DNA of 64,000 nucleotides from Nilaparvata lugens (lineage: Eukaryota > Arthropoda > Insecta > Hemiptera > Delphacidae), in assembly GCF_014356525.2 (NCBI RefSeq), contig NC_052516.1, forward strand, positions 22,935,661-22,999,660, given 5' to 3'. Position numbers and translations under genes: made by a program. This document shows positions 13,001 to 19,700 of this stretch, piece by piece; position 1 is the stretch's first letter, and every line of letters starts with the position of its first letter. The notes under the pieces were generated by a model that saw only the letters and a program-made list of their open reading frames with translations, did not search any database and had not been told where the DNA came from.

Positions 13001-13892
13001 TCGGACACTAGGCCCTTCTACAACACTGGTTGATACTTCCGTTGTCAACTATGCATTCCACAACGGAATTCAACTACAGTAATTCCGTTGTCAACTATGA
13101 ATTACACAACGGAATTCAACTATGAGGAATTCAACTAATTCCGTTGTCAACTATGAATTACACAACGGAATTCAACTATGAGGAATTCAACTAATTCCCT
13201 TTGTCAACTATGAATTCCACAACAGAATTCAACTAATTCCGTTGTCAACTATGAATTACAAAACGGAATTCAACTATGAGGAATTCAACTAATTCCCTTT
13301 GTCAACTATGAATTACCCAACGGAATTCAACTAATGCCCTTTGTCAACTATGAATTCCACAACGGAATTCAACTATGAATTACACAACGGAATTCAACTA
13401 TGAGGAATTCAACTAATTCCGTTGTCAACTATGAATTACTCAACGGAATTCAACTAATTCTGTTGTCAACTATGAGTTCCACAACGGAAGTGTCAACCAG
13501 TGTTGAAGAAGGGCCTAGTGTCCGAAAGCGCTCCACAAATATGAGTAGAAGCTAACAGCTTTTATTCATAAATATCTGACTGCTATATCGTAATTTAATT
13601 GATCAAAAGTGATCAGTTCTCTAATAAAATGTTTTCTTTGTTTTTGATAACAGAAGACGGATCAAACCCAGGCAACAACTACCGTCTATTCACCACTGTG
13701 CTGATATCTCATCAGGTGTGGACAGAAGCCTGCTATGTGGACATCAGTCTAGTGCTGGATTTGTCGGAGAAAGAATCAGGACTAGTTCATAGTGCGCAAA
13801 AATTGAACACTTCTGTCGAGCCCTGTATAATAGAACTTTGCAAATCGGTTAAGGTCTATGTCTCGCCGAAAGCTGTCAAGAGAGGGGTTTAA
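1268..13892 (+). CDS. INTS4: Integrator complex subunit 4, C-terminal five exons
   Basis: INTS4 is a HEAT-repeat and beta-domain subunit of the nuclear Integrator complex, which cleaves snRNAs and attenuates RNA polymerase II transcripts; with INTS9/INTS11 it forms the cleavage module. Five exons (1268-1593, 5628-5792, 9024-9183, 11092-11326, 13654-13892) join with matching phases (2, 2, 0, 1) into 374 codons plus TAA. I recognise the C-terminal domain from the FTAGLV strand, the segment SHQVWTEAC, and the closing SVKVYVSPK just before the stop; these match the end of animal INTS4 as I remember it. The N-terminal HEAT repeats lie left of the window (the human protein is about 960 residues). 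Exons are clearly more GC-rich than the introns. Introns hold MITEs, a Helitron and purine/pyrimidine tracts. Identification is from memory of the family, not from a search. Confidence 0.88.
1616..1668. mobile_element. Solo right end of the CATAGAG MITE
   Basis: Reads ACATGGGATATC, then CTTATGCTATC and TTTCTCTATG, a diverged match to the right terminus of the MITEs at 11608-11883, 19226-19496 and 23861-24134. The left end is missing, so no target duplication can be seen. Confidence 0.55.
1678..1797. repeat. ~20-bp minisatellite, GATACAGTATC unit
   Basis: About six units of a roughly 20-bp repeat (GATACAGTATCAACACAATAT). The core GATACAGTATC is self-complementary around a central base. The same unit recurs at 2362-2506. 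Both tracts belong to a local duplication that a Helitron-like element later split. Confidence 0.85.
1821..2288 (+). mobile_element. Helitron-like non-autonomous element, copy 1
   Basis: 468 bp inserted between A and T with no target duplication. It starts TTGACAGAGCGAAG, with the first ~56 bp tandemly duplicated at 1877, and ends ACTACTAG, i.e. 3' CTAG. A short stem GTTC/GAAC lies within 15 bases of the 3' end. The empty site is preserved nearby at 2524-2535. No coding sequence. Termini and insertion mode fit Helitrons, except that the 5' end is TT rather than the usual TC. Confidence 0.65.
2362..2506. repeat. ~20-bp minisatellite, second tract
   Basis: Seven or so units of the GATACAGTATCAACACAATAT repeat. 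Flanks on both sides (AATTTGAACTGTTTTTGTT and following) are duplicated at 2291 and 2531, so the tract and its flank form an approximately 230-bp tandem duplication with 1678-2361. Confidence 0.85.
2507..4174. other. INTS4 intron sequence, no gene seen
   Basis: AT-rich, with a TTTA-rich run near 2680-2720. Short open frames occur on both strands (for example about 75 codons at 3746-3973 on +). They have no recognisable motif or splice context and I do not call them genes. Confidence 0.4.
4175..4428. repeat. Direct repeat pair, ~70 bp units
   Basis: CTCCACAGAACC...CAGGGCGAGGTGAAACTATT at about 4179-4245 recurs as CTCCAAAGAACC...CAGGGCGAGGTGAAAACTATT at about 4359-4428. The two copies are about 180 bp apart. 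Nature unknown; probably remains of a repetitive element. Confidence 0.6.
4933..5288. mobile_element. TA-flanked MITE (GTGAGGTCCACG family), copy 1
   Basis: Inverted ends TATAGTGAGGTCCACGTTAT and ATAACGTGGACCTCA. Subterminal TGCTATCCTTGTCTATCATT on the left and CTATCTCCACTG on the right are shared with the other copies. Non-coding; lies in an INTS4 intron. Confidence 0.85.
5628..5792 (+). CDS. INTS4: INTS4 exon
   Basis: Acceptor TATCTCAG before 5628; donor GTAATT at 5793. It carries 55 codons after completing the split Lys codon. The helical sequence contains LEYLFAGLDEKD and the repeat-like VKQLKLRTLALQLVYIVRAS, as in the helical region before the INTS4 C-terminal domain. Confidence 0.8.
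5894..6815. repeat. Inverted-repeat element made of TCTCAAATACAA subrepeats
   Basis: Left arm (5894-6115) consists of imperfect ~20-bp units such as TTTGAGAATAGTCAATT. The right arm (6575-6815) is their reverse complement (TTCTCAAATACAAATGACTA). The outer ends TGGTCTACACCTTTTTC / GGAAAAGGTGTAGAATC pair. A further copy of the right arm follows at 7737-7990. Confidence 0.7.
6832..7735 (+). mobile_element. Repeat family R3, complete copy with duplicated head
   Basis: Starts TTTCCTTGCCCTATTACC, carries GGTCCCCTGAGTCCGAAAAA, a (TG)n tract at 7061-7080, and a conserved CAAGATGGCGGCTAAAATGG segment, and ends GTGAGTGCGCCACACCAGA. The first ~90 bp are tandemly duplicated (6836-6925 and 6940-7020). 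Full-length copies elsewhere lack the duplication. No long open frame; element class undetermined. Confidence 0.8.
7737..7990 (+). repeat. Direct copy of the TCTCAAATACAA arm
   Basis: Nearly identical to 6575-6831, including the closing GGAAAAGGTGTAGAATC and AAATTGTCAACCTCTTTTTA. R3 therefore sits between two direct ~250-bp repeats. Confidence 0.8.
8000..8195 (-). repeat. Terminal fragments of Penelope-like type with ribozyme-like core
   Basis: Two related units (8000-8065 and about 8106-8190) share AAATTGTCAACC..., AACCTGGTT.CGTGGCTTCA and CAG.TGAAGATG. Read on the minus strand, 8022-8060 gives CTGAAGA, a GTGGCT/AGCCAC stem and then GGAAC, close to the hammerhead pattern CUGANGA-stem-GAAA. 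The GAAA is changed to GGAA, so this copy is unlikely to be active. Assignment to Penelope-like terminal repeats is inference. Confidence 0.4.
8213..8430. mobile_element. TA-flanked MITE (GTGAGGTCCACG family), copy 2
   Basis: CTATAGTGAGGTCCACGTTA at the left and TAAAACGTGGACTTCACTATAG at the right; short (~218 bp) internal-deletion form. INTS4 intron. Confidence 0.85.
8431..9023. other. INTS4 intron sequence, nothing recognised
   Basis: AT-rich, no open frame or repeat family that I can identify, apart from the branch/acceptor region TTATTTTTGTGAG directly before the next exon. Confidence 0.4.
9024..9183 (+). CDS. INTS4: INTS4 exon
   Basis: Acceptor TTTTTGTGAG before 9024 is weak in pyrimidines; donor GTCAGT at 9184. 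It encodes the end of the helical region (YLSETGLAPEQF; ARILLPLLQKS) and a proline-rich linker HPPPPRPSTM. The intron after it is phase 0. Confidence 0.8.
9195..9340. repeat. ATTCATTCATTT-type low-complexity tract
   Basis: Degenerate repeats of ATTCATTCA and TCATTTAATC directly downstream of the exon donor; simple-sequence expansion. Confidence 0.75.
9341..9984. other. INTS4 intron sequence, nothing recognised
   Basis: No recognisable gene or repeat. Short open frames on both strands lack motifs. Confidence 0.35.
9985..10043. repeat. (TA)n microsatellite
   Basis: About 29 uninterrupted TA dinucleotides. Confidence 0.95.
10150..11000. repeat. ~850-bp polypyrimidine tract, (CTT)n/(CTC)n
   Basis: Almost pure C/T on the + strand, with CTT, CTC and CCT triplets. 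A mixed unit, CATCTACTGTCTTCTTCACC followed by CTAGTATTCTTATTATACATC, occurs at about 10655 and 10850, so part of the tract arose by segmental duplication. It ends ~90 bp before the acceptor of the next INTS4 exon. Apparent Ser/Leu/Phe-rich reading frames here are artefacts of the simple sequence. Confidence 0.9.
11092..11326 (+). CDS. INTS4: INTS4 exon, start of C-terminal beta domain
   Basis: Acceptor CTGCCCTCACAG before 11092; donor after AAG AGT G at 11326, with GTCAGT following. It encodes the first strands of the C-terminal domain: MEVVMKFTAGLVMGIGLHAD, then LLRIRLKYPDQQVQLIAPKQ. GC-rich, and flanked by long pyrimidine and purine tracts. Confidence 0.85.
11403..11482. repeat. (AAG)n polypurine tract
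   Basis: GAA/AAG triplets on + (GACGAAGAAGAAGAAG and onward), then AAGACAGTAGAAGAAAGG. It is the opposite orientation to the 10.15-11.0 kb pyrimidine tract. Confidence 0.9.
11497..12062 (-). repeat. LINE-like 3' tail R5, split by a MITE
   Basis: Reverse complement of the segment at 34165-34480. It shares GATTGATTGAGTACTTTATT at one end and AACTCTCTACCA at the other. The MITE at 11608-11883 interrupts it. The run of GATT at its minus-strand 3' end looks like a LINE tail. Confidence 0.75.
11608..11883. mobile_element. CATAGAG MITE with 7-bp TSD, copy 1
   Basis: 276 bp. Ends CATAGAGAAACAATAGCGTA and TATGCTATTGTTTCTCTATG are inverted, with TIRs running deep into the element (CAACTTTTACTGTTATCTCA pairs with its complement). 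It is flanked by perfect direct repeats ATAATAT (11601-11607 and 11884-11890). The uninterrupted target TTACATAATATAGAC is present at about 34361-34380 in reverse complement. Confidence 0.9.
12120..12330. repeat. Polypurine tract, inverted relative to 10.65-10.91 kb
   Basis: GAAGAAGGAGACTGG... with GTATAATAAGAATACTAG and AAAGGTGAAGAAGACAGTAG. These are the reverse complement of mixed units at about 10655 and 10850. Confidence 0.85.
12485..12615. repeat. Polypurine tract
   Basis: GAA/GGA-rich run (AAGACAGGATAAGAAGAAAG and following) related to the one at 12240-12330. Confidence 0.85.
12905..13612. mobile_element. Foldback element with internal minisatellite
   Basis: Arms of at least 150 bp pair. 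The left carries GCAGTCAGATATTTATAAAT and GTGGAGCGCTTTCGGACACT; the right carries AGTGTCCGAAAGCGCTCCAC and ATTCATAAATATCTGACTGC. Between them (13031-13500) is a palindromic minisatellite built on AATTCCGTTGTCAACTATGA and its complement. The right arm ends only about 40 bp before the acceptor of the last INTS4 exon. The right arm carries a hammerhead-like core (see findings). Confidence 0.8.
13654..13892 (+). CDS. INTS4: INTS4 terminal coding exon
   Basis: Acceptor TTTTGATAACAG before 13654 and stop TAA at 13890-13892. It encodes RLFTTVLISHQVWTEACYVD, then ISLVLDLSEKES, and ends CKSVKVYVSPKAVKRGV. The SKPVKVY...KP-type ending followed by a short basic tail is the hallmark that identifies INTS4. 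No AATAAA is seen within 100 bp of the stop; a candidate lies near 14398. Confidence 0.9.
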
Positions 13893-13978
13893 ATGTGAAT
13901 TTAATTTTAATTTGAACTCAGTCGTCAATTTAAATTTAATTTTATGTGAATATTGTTTTTTCTTTCTAAATACTTGAT

Positions 13979-14335
13979 GCCAGTTGCACAAAAGCCGGTT
14001 AAATTTGTGATCAATTTCACGATAACCAATCAGTGAAGCCTTTCTGAAATAGCTGATTAGTTCGTGTTAAATTAATCACGATTGAAATTTAAATTTCAAT
14101 CGGTTAAATTTCAATCGTGATTAATTTCACGATAACCAATCAGAGAAGCCTTTTTTGAAATAGCTGTTTGGTTCGTGTTAAATTGATCACGATTGAAATT
14201 TAAATTTCAATCGATTAAATTTCAATCGTGATTAATTTCACGATGACCAATCAGAGAAGCCTTTTTTGAAGTAGCTGATTAGTTCTTGTGAAATTAATCA
14301 CGATTGAAATTTAATCGGTTTTGTGCAACCAGGCC
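13979..14335. mobile_element. MITE multimer with GTTGCACAAAAGCCGGTTAA ends
   Basis: Outer inverted ends GCCAGTTGCACAAAAGCCGG and CGGTTTTGTGCAACCAGGC. Inside are three tandem units of ~110 bp (TTTCACGATAACCAATCAG, GAAGCC, GAAATAGCTGATTAGTTC), each ending in the palindromic TTGAAATTTAAATTTCAA. This looks like a MITE whose interior was tandemly amplified. It lies between INTS4 and ADA. Confidence 0.8.
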
Positions 14336-14455
14336 TAATTGATCAAAGTGACTGTTTATTGAATGTTGTATATTTCAACATTAATTTTTTTCTGCATAAT
14401 AAATTTAGTACATTAACACTAGTATATTTTTTCATTAACCACGATTTATTTCTAG

Positions 14456-14550
14456 GAATGCCAGGGATATTCTCAGGGACATTTCTCAGGCCATTGATCT
14501 GAGAAACTACCTGAAAGGTTTGAAATACAGAGAATTGTTCAAAAAACAAG
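14456..14550 (+). CDS. Orphan exon-like segment, gene unknown
   Basis: A 95-nt stretch lies between a good acceptor (GATTTATTTCTAG) and a donor GTACAT. Only one frame is open throughout; it encodes NARDILRDISQAIDLRNYLK and GLKYRELFKKQ, an amphipathic, charged helix. Base composition is less AT-rich than the flanks. It begins and ends in split codons. It lies after the INTS4 stop and 2.1 kb before the ADA start codon, so it belongs to neither coding sequence as I reconstruct them. It could be an exon of an unrecognised small gene, an alternative exon, or a pseudogene fragment. Confidence 0.3.
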
Positions 14551-14944
14551 GTACATCGATTGAGATTCAGATTTAACGAGAGTTTTAATTCCTTTCCTTA
14601 TTCGTTCGAAGACTTACACAACAATAATGTCAAAACCAATAATGCTTCAACCTTCATTTCAATTTTATTCGTCCAAGGGCCGTTTGACTGTTCAAAGCTT
14701 GAACTGAATTTAATCAGCTTGTGGCTTAAACTCAAAATGTAACACATTATAACAAACGAGACTTGATACGGATTTAAATCCAGTTTAGAATGAAATTTAC
14801 TTTGAACTGTTACTGTGCAAACGGCTCTAAAAAGCTGATAAACCTTGCACATATGGAAACAGATTCAGATTTGGCACTAACCACATCAAGATTGACTCAA
14901 TAATAGAATGAAATTATTGATGTCATTGATTTTGCAGAAAACTC

Positions 14945-15127
14945 TAAAGCTGGGTTTACACCAAAGTTATTAACAAAGTATTTATTTCTCCGTCCTTATA
15001 GATTCTATTAGATTGAACGGAACTTGACAAACACATATGTTCATCATGTGTATGATAAGTTATGTTCAATATAATAGAATCTATAAGGAATGAGTTATTA
15101 ACTTTGGTATAAACGCAACTTTAGCAT
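14945..15127. mobile_element. MITE R7 (AAGCTGGGTTTACACCAAAG), copy 1
   Basis: Inverted ends AAAGCTGGGTTTACACCAAAG and TTTGGTATAAACGCAACTTTA. The interior pairs as CTTATAGATTCTATTAGATT with ATAATAGAATCTATAAGGA. Same family as 26127-26316. Confidence 0.85.
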
Positions 15128-15139
15128 AATACACAAGTT

Positions 15140-15350
15140 GAGTCATGGTCGGATTTAAAATGGGCTACTTCAATTTTTCAATTAATATAAAATAATTACA
15201 TAGTACCCTTCTTTAACTTTTTCATATAAATACTTATATAAACACTAACTATATTTAGCTTTCAAGACATTTTCAAGTGTCCTTTTTGAAAAGTAGCTGA
15301 AACTAGCCGTGTTTATATAAGAAAGTTCAAAAAAAGGGCACAATATAATT
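15140..15350. repeat. Imperfect inverted repeat
   Basis: TACCCTTCTTTAACTTTTTC / TTCAAAAAAAGGGCAC and ATACTTATATAAACAC / GTGTTTATATAAG pair around 15290. Probably another degraded MITE. Confidence 0.45.
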
Positions 15351-15416
15351 ATGTCTCTATTAATTATTTATTTAGACATTTACAATAATTATACTTATAT
15401 ACGAGAGCACAACAGA

Positions 15417-15636
15417 CTATAGTGAGGTCCACGTTATAATGGCAGTGGAAAAGGATAGGAGAACAGCGTTGCTGATTCTCTGCTTTGCCAGATTATATTT
15501 CTACATTGTTAAATAACGCTCTGTTAGCGTTGCGGAGCTAGAAAAGTATAGCGCTATCTGCTTTGTCGAATGATAGACAAGGATAGCAAGTCCAATGTTG
15601 ATCAAATACTGACATTATAACGTGGACCTCACTATA
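15417..15636. mobile_element. TA-flanked MITE (GTGAGGTCCACG family), copy 3
   Basis: Both ends intact (CTATAGTGAGGTCCACGTTA / ACGTGGACCTCACTATAG); ~220 bp short form. Intergenic. Confidence 0.9.
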
Positions 15637-16150
15637 GTTAGTGCTTTAGGGACTTCAATTGAACAATAAATCATATGTACCTTTTTCTAATATTCTATCG
15701 AAATCCAATTAAACATATATAAAATTTTTTAAATAAAAAAAATATTATTTTACCAAGGCGACTTTCTAGAAGTATTTTAAGCCTAGGTGATGATGATGGA
15801 ATGAATGATAATACAATAAAGGTAGAGTTATGAATGAATAGAAATTATAGGTTATGCTATCCACTTGAATTGATTTGAGTCCACTTTTCAGTCCAGAAAA
15901 AAATAAACTAGAAATTTTGAATTTGATTTGATTAAAAACCGAACATAAAATATGCCCTATTAGGTTAAATTTTTTTGGAAAATTGCAATTTTTGGAACGA
16001 TCAGAAATCACTATATTGGATGTGCATCTGTAACTTTTTAACATTTTATCACACTGCAATAATTGAATGTTTAGTATAATATTTTCAAAAATACTGTATA
16101 AGATTCAAGTTTTCCGGAAAATTCTAATTTTCAGAACGACCAGGAATGCT
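15637..16150. other. Intergenic, nothing recognised
   Basis: AT-rich sequence between the MITE and the tandem array. No exon or known repeat found. Confidence 0.35.
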
Positions 16151-16162
16151 TGTAGCTCGTTG

Positions 16163-16462
16163 CTCGTAGCGCATGCAACATTGAAAGTGGAACAGCAAGT
16201 GGAAGACAAAAACGCACCAACTTAACATAGTCATGCTTTGTGTTGGTTGTAGCGCATGCAACATTGAAAGTGGAACGGCAAGTTGAAGACAAAAACGCAC
16301 CAACTTAACTTAGTCATACTTTGTGTTGCTCATAAGGCATGCAACATTTAAAATGGAACGGCAAGTGGAAGACAAAAACGCACCACCTTAACTTAGTCAT
16401 GTTTTGTGTTACTCATAGCGCATGCAAAATTGAAAGTGGAACGGCAAGTGGAAGACGAACTT
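16163..16462. repeat. Four-copy ~84-bp tandem array upstream of ADA
   Basis: Units begin near 16168, 16250, 16333 and 16418 with TAGCGCATGCAACATTGAAA and continue GTGGAACGGCAAGTGGAAGA, then ACGCACCAACTTAAC, then GTCATGCTTTGTGTT. Each unit carries the palindromic GCATGC. The array ends about 220 bp before the ADA start codon and is more GC-rich than its surroundings. A promoter-proximal regulatory role is possible but not shown. Confidence 0.8.
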
Positions 16463-16678
16463 GACATAGTAAATAATCGTCCAGAACCAGTTCTCAGTTT
16501 ACCTTATCATTGCTGAGAGATCGCGATAGTACTCACTCCTTTCATTCTCGCATCTCAGTCGTCTACTCATCGTGTAGCTGGCCACACAACATTGTCTGTC
16601 AAAACTCATCAATCAGCTGTCTTTTCCTGTTTTTACTCTTCTCTCAAAGTGCAAGTTGAATAATAAGTGCATATAACA
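16463..16678 (+). promoter_or_regulatory. Likely promoter / 5' UTR region of ADA
   Basis: The stretch between the tandem array and the ATG is relatively GC-balanced and contains no acceptor, so transcription probably starts here. No clear TATA box at a convincing distance, so the start site cannot be placed. Confidence 0.35.
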
Positions 16679-16741
16679 ATGTTGGATAACTATTACACAA
16701 CAGCTGACTATGCAAAGTGCAACAGCGAGTTCCCTAAAAAG
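16679..16741 (+). CDS. Ada: ADA exon 1 (start codon)
   Basis: ATG at 16679 in the context ATAACAATG; 21 codons, MLDNYYTTADYAKCNSEFPK then K, ending at donor GTAAGT, phase 0. The closing FPKK followed by VELHVHLDG in exon 2 parallels the PKVELHVHLDG start of vertebrate ADA, which supports this start. Confidence 0.85.
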
Positions 16742-19700
16742 GTAAGTTTGTATTTTTCAATTTATATTTATTTGTCTATAAATTTTAATTGTTGTCTTAT
16801 TTTTATTGTGTTAAATTTATTGTAATCATTTTATTGGATATTGGTTTTCTTTCATTATATTTTTGTGTGTTGTGGATAATAATTAATTGAATTGAAAATG
16901 ATGTTACATAATTTTTTTGCCATTGTACTATAAAGCATTATTTGCAAAGAATCATGCACTAGTACCCTTATTTTATTTTAAAGTACTGTAGTGAAGTCCA
17001 CGTTATAATTGCAGTGTTTGATTAGCAATGGTATTGCTATCCTTGTCTCATTCAACAAAGCGGATAGCTTTCTCGCTTTGCTCTGTTGCCAGATCGTATT
17101 TCAACAATGTAGAATTAATAATTAAGTAACAAAATATTTAATCTTGATTATATAAATTAATCATGAAATTATAATTGATTATTTTAAACGAGAATGGACA
17201 GTTAATATTACATCAATAAACCTGTATCAGCTACCGTCTATAGAAGGCATTGACAAGACAGAGGATCGGCAACGTTGTTCTCCTATCTTTCTCCACTGCC
17301 ATTATAACGTGGACCTCACTGTAGTGATTCTTTGTTATTAAACTTTGTTAGTAGCCCTATCAAAATACTTGAATATAAAGCATTATTATCATAAGAATTA
17401 CTTCTCCCAGAATTTACGAGCAGTAGTGCATGAGTTAGTTATAATTGTTTCACCTGAGATGATAATACAATAATTATATAACTATCTGGGTTTTCATTTG
17501 TCTTTATGAGTGATATATTATTTATTGAAGTCTGGAGAGAAGATTGTACCTGAGATAATGACAGAACTATCTGGGTTTTTATTTGTGTTTATGAGTGATA
17601 TAATATTAAAGTCAGGAGAAAAGATTATATCGTTTATCTATCAAAGTCAGGAGAGAAACAGTTCAGGGTTGAGCAAGTTATTTCTCTTTGAATATCTGTG
17701 CCTCCATGAATTATTGTGTTTTATCAATTAATAATGTAGGCTTAAATTTATAGTATTACTAATGTAGTACCTATTAAATTGCTTTACTTGTTGGTGTCTT
17801 TTTTTATAAATATGAAAGAATGAAAAAGTCTATTTGGATAAATAATTAATTGCTTTCCTTTTTAATAGTAACTCTTATTTGATAATGCATCATTTTTTGT
17901 AATGCTTGTGCGTGCGAAACACTAAAAAATCACACTCAACCATTTCAATAACTCGAAGACCAACTTTCATTTATTCATGTATTTGTGGACAGAATAACAA
18001 ATCATATAAATATGATTAGGAAGGAACAACAGGCTTGTGTTATTTCATAATCCACTATATAATTTTGATTTTATACAATGCATTGTTCCAAGTGCAATGA
18101 CAGTATACTATTTCATTTTGGAGAAATTTTACATTCCTAGATACGATATAGACTAGAATTTAATATGTATTTGTTCACTTTCATGAAGAAGAAGCGGTGA
18201 AAGTATTGTTGATTTTTATGGCGTACCCATGAAATATTTTCTCCTTTCCAATCATTCAAAGAAGCGAAAGACGTCATTTGGTAAAATTATTTTATATAGA
18301 CAAAGTATGTATCTATTTTATTAGTAAGTGATAAAAACTGTTTGTTTAATTATTTATTTGTTATTTACTTATGACTTACGGTATGCGTTTGCTTATTCAT
18401 TTATCTATCGAATTGAGCAAACAAATAAAATGCAGGCAATAAAAATACAACAAAGATCTTAAAACTTTCCATTTCTGGATTTTGTAACTTAATTTCTTAA
18501 ATAGTTCCGGTAAAGAGTCCTAACAACCAAGATCTTGAAACTTCCCATTTCTGGATTTTGAAACTTAATTGCTTAAATAGTTCTAATGAGTCATAAATGA
18601 CTTTATGTCAAATACAACATCGGAAGAGAAACTGAAAATAGATTTTCCAGACCACCTGCTCAAATGGGGGAAATCTATTTTTCAAACAGTGCCTTCAAAA
18701 TTGGAAATCCAATGTGTAGGAAATCCCATACTTTCGAGATTCTGTACATGTTTTTCAATTTTCGTGTTTTCAGTGTGGCGTGGAATAATAATGACTCGCC
18801 TTTTTTGTAAATCATGATAATAATATTCGCCGTAAAGGCTGAGATTTAGGCATACATACTTGGATGGTTTCACTTGGATCAAGATATTCTATAAACTTAG
18901 GCTTTAAAGATTGGGATTTTATATTCTAAAAATCATCTATTCAAGTAACTGTATCAGCGTCTATCAAAAATTGCGTCTGATAAGTTTGTTATTAGTAATT
19001 CATGTAGTATAATTGAGTAGTATAATTCATATAGCCTTGTGTAATCCTGAAACGAGGACATTCTACCTAATTCTAGTATTATTCAAAGGTGAATAAAATC
19101 TTTTAATAATTAAATCTTAGTAATATTTTTTTCAATCGATACATTCAAATAAAACCCATTCTCATTTTTAGTTAATTTGATAAATTAACCCAAAGAAGAT
19201 ATAATAATCAATAGGATATACCTTGTAGCATAGAGAAACAATAGCGTAAGTAGATATCTCATGGTATAGGGCGTTGCGTATGTCGCAACTTTTACTGTTA
19301 TCTCAAGCCGATTACTGTCGATTATTACTGTTTTTACCGGGTAAGAGTGTATGAACGGCACAATATGAGAGACTACCAGCGTCATAAAGCTTCACGGGAA
19401 AGAACTACGTGGACTATCGGCTTGAGATAACAGTAAAAGTTGCGACATAAACGCCCTATACCATGGGATATCTATTTATGCTATTGTTTCCCTATGCTTG
19501 TAGCCTCTTAAAACACAATAAAAGTATCAAATACCCTTTTATTTTACTCTTCAAGATCCAGTTTCAAGTGTTAAATTTTATTCTATTATTGACATTTGAA
19601 ATTCACACTAGTAAAATAGGTACCTAAAACAACCAGTTTTCCATAGTCGAAGTCCGCTATGACGTCTGTCTTAAGATGACTTGTAGAATTGTGTTATAAT

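Noticed and set aside
13031..13500. CRISPR-like regular repeats
   Set aside because: Repeats are contiguous palindromic minisatellite units without unique spacers, inside a eukaryotic foldback element.
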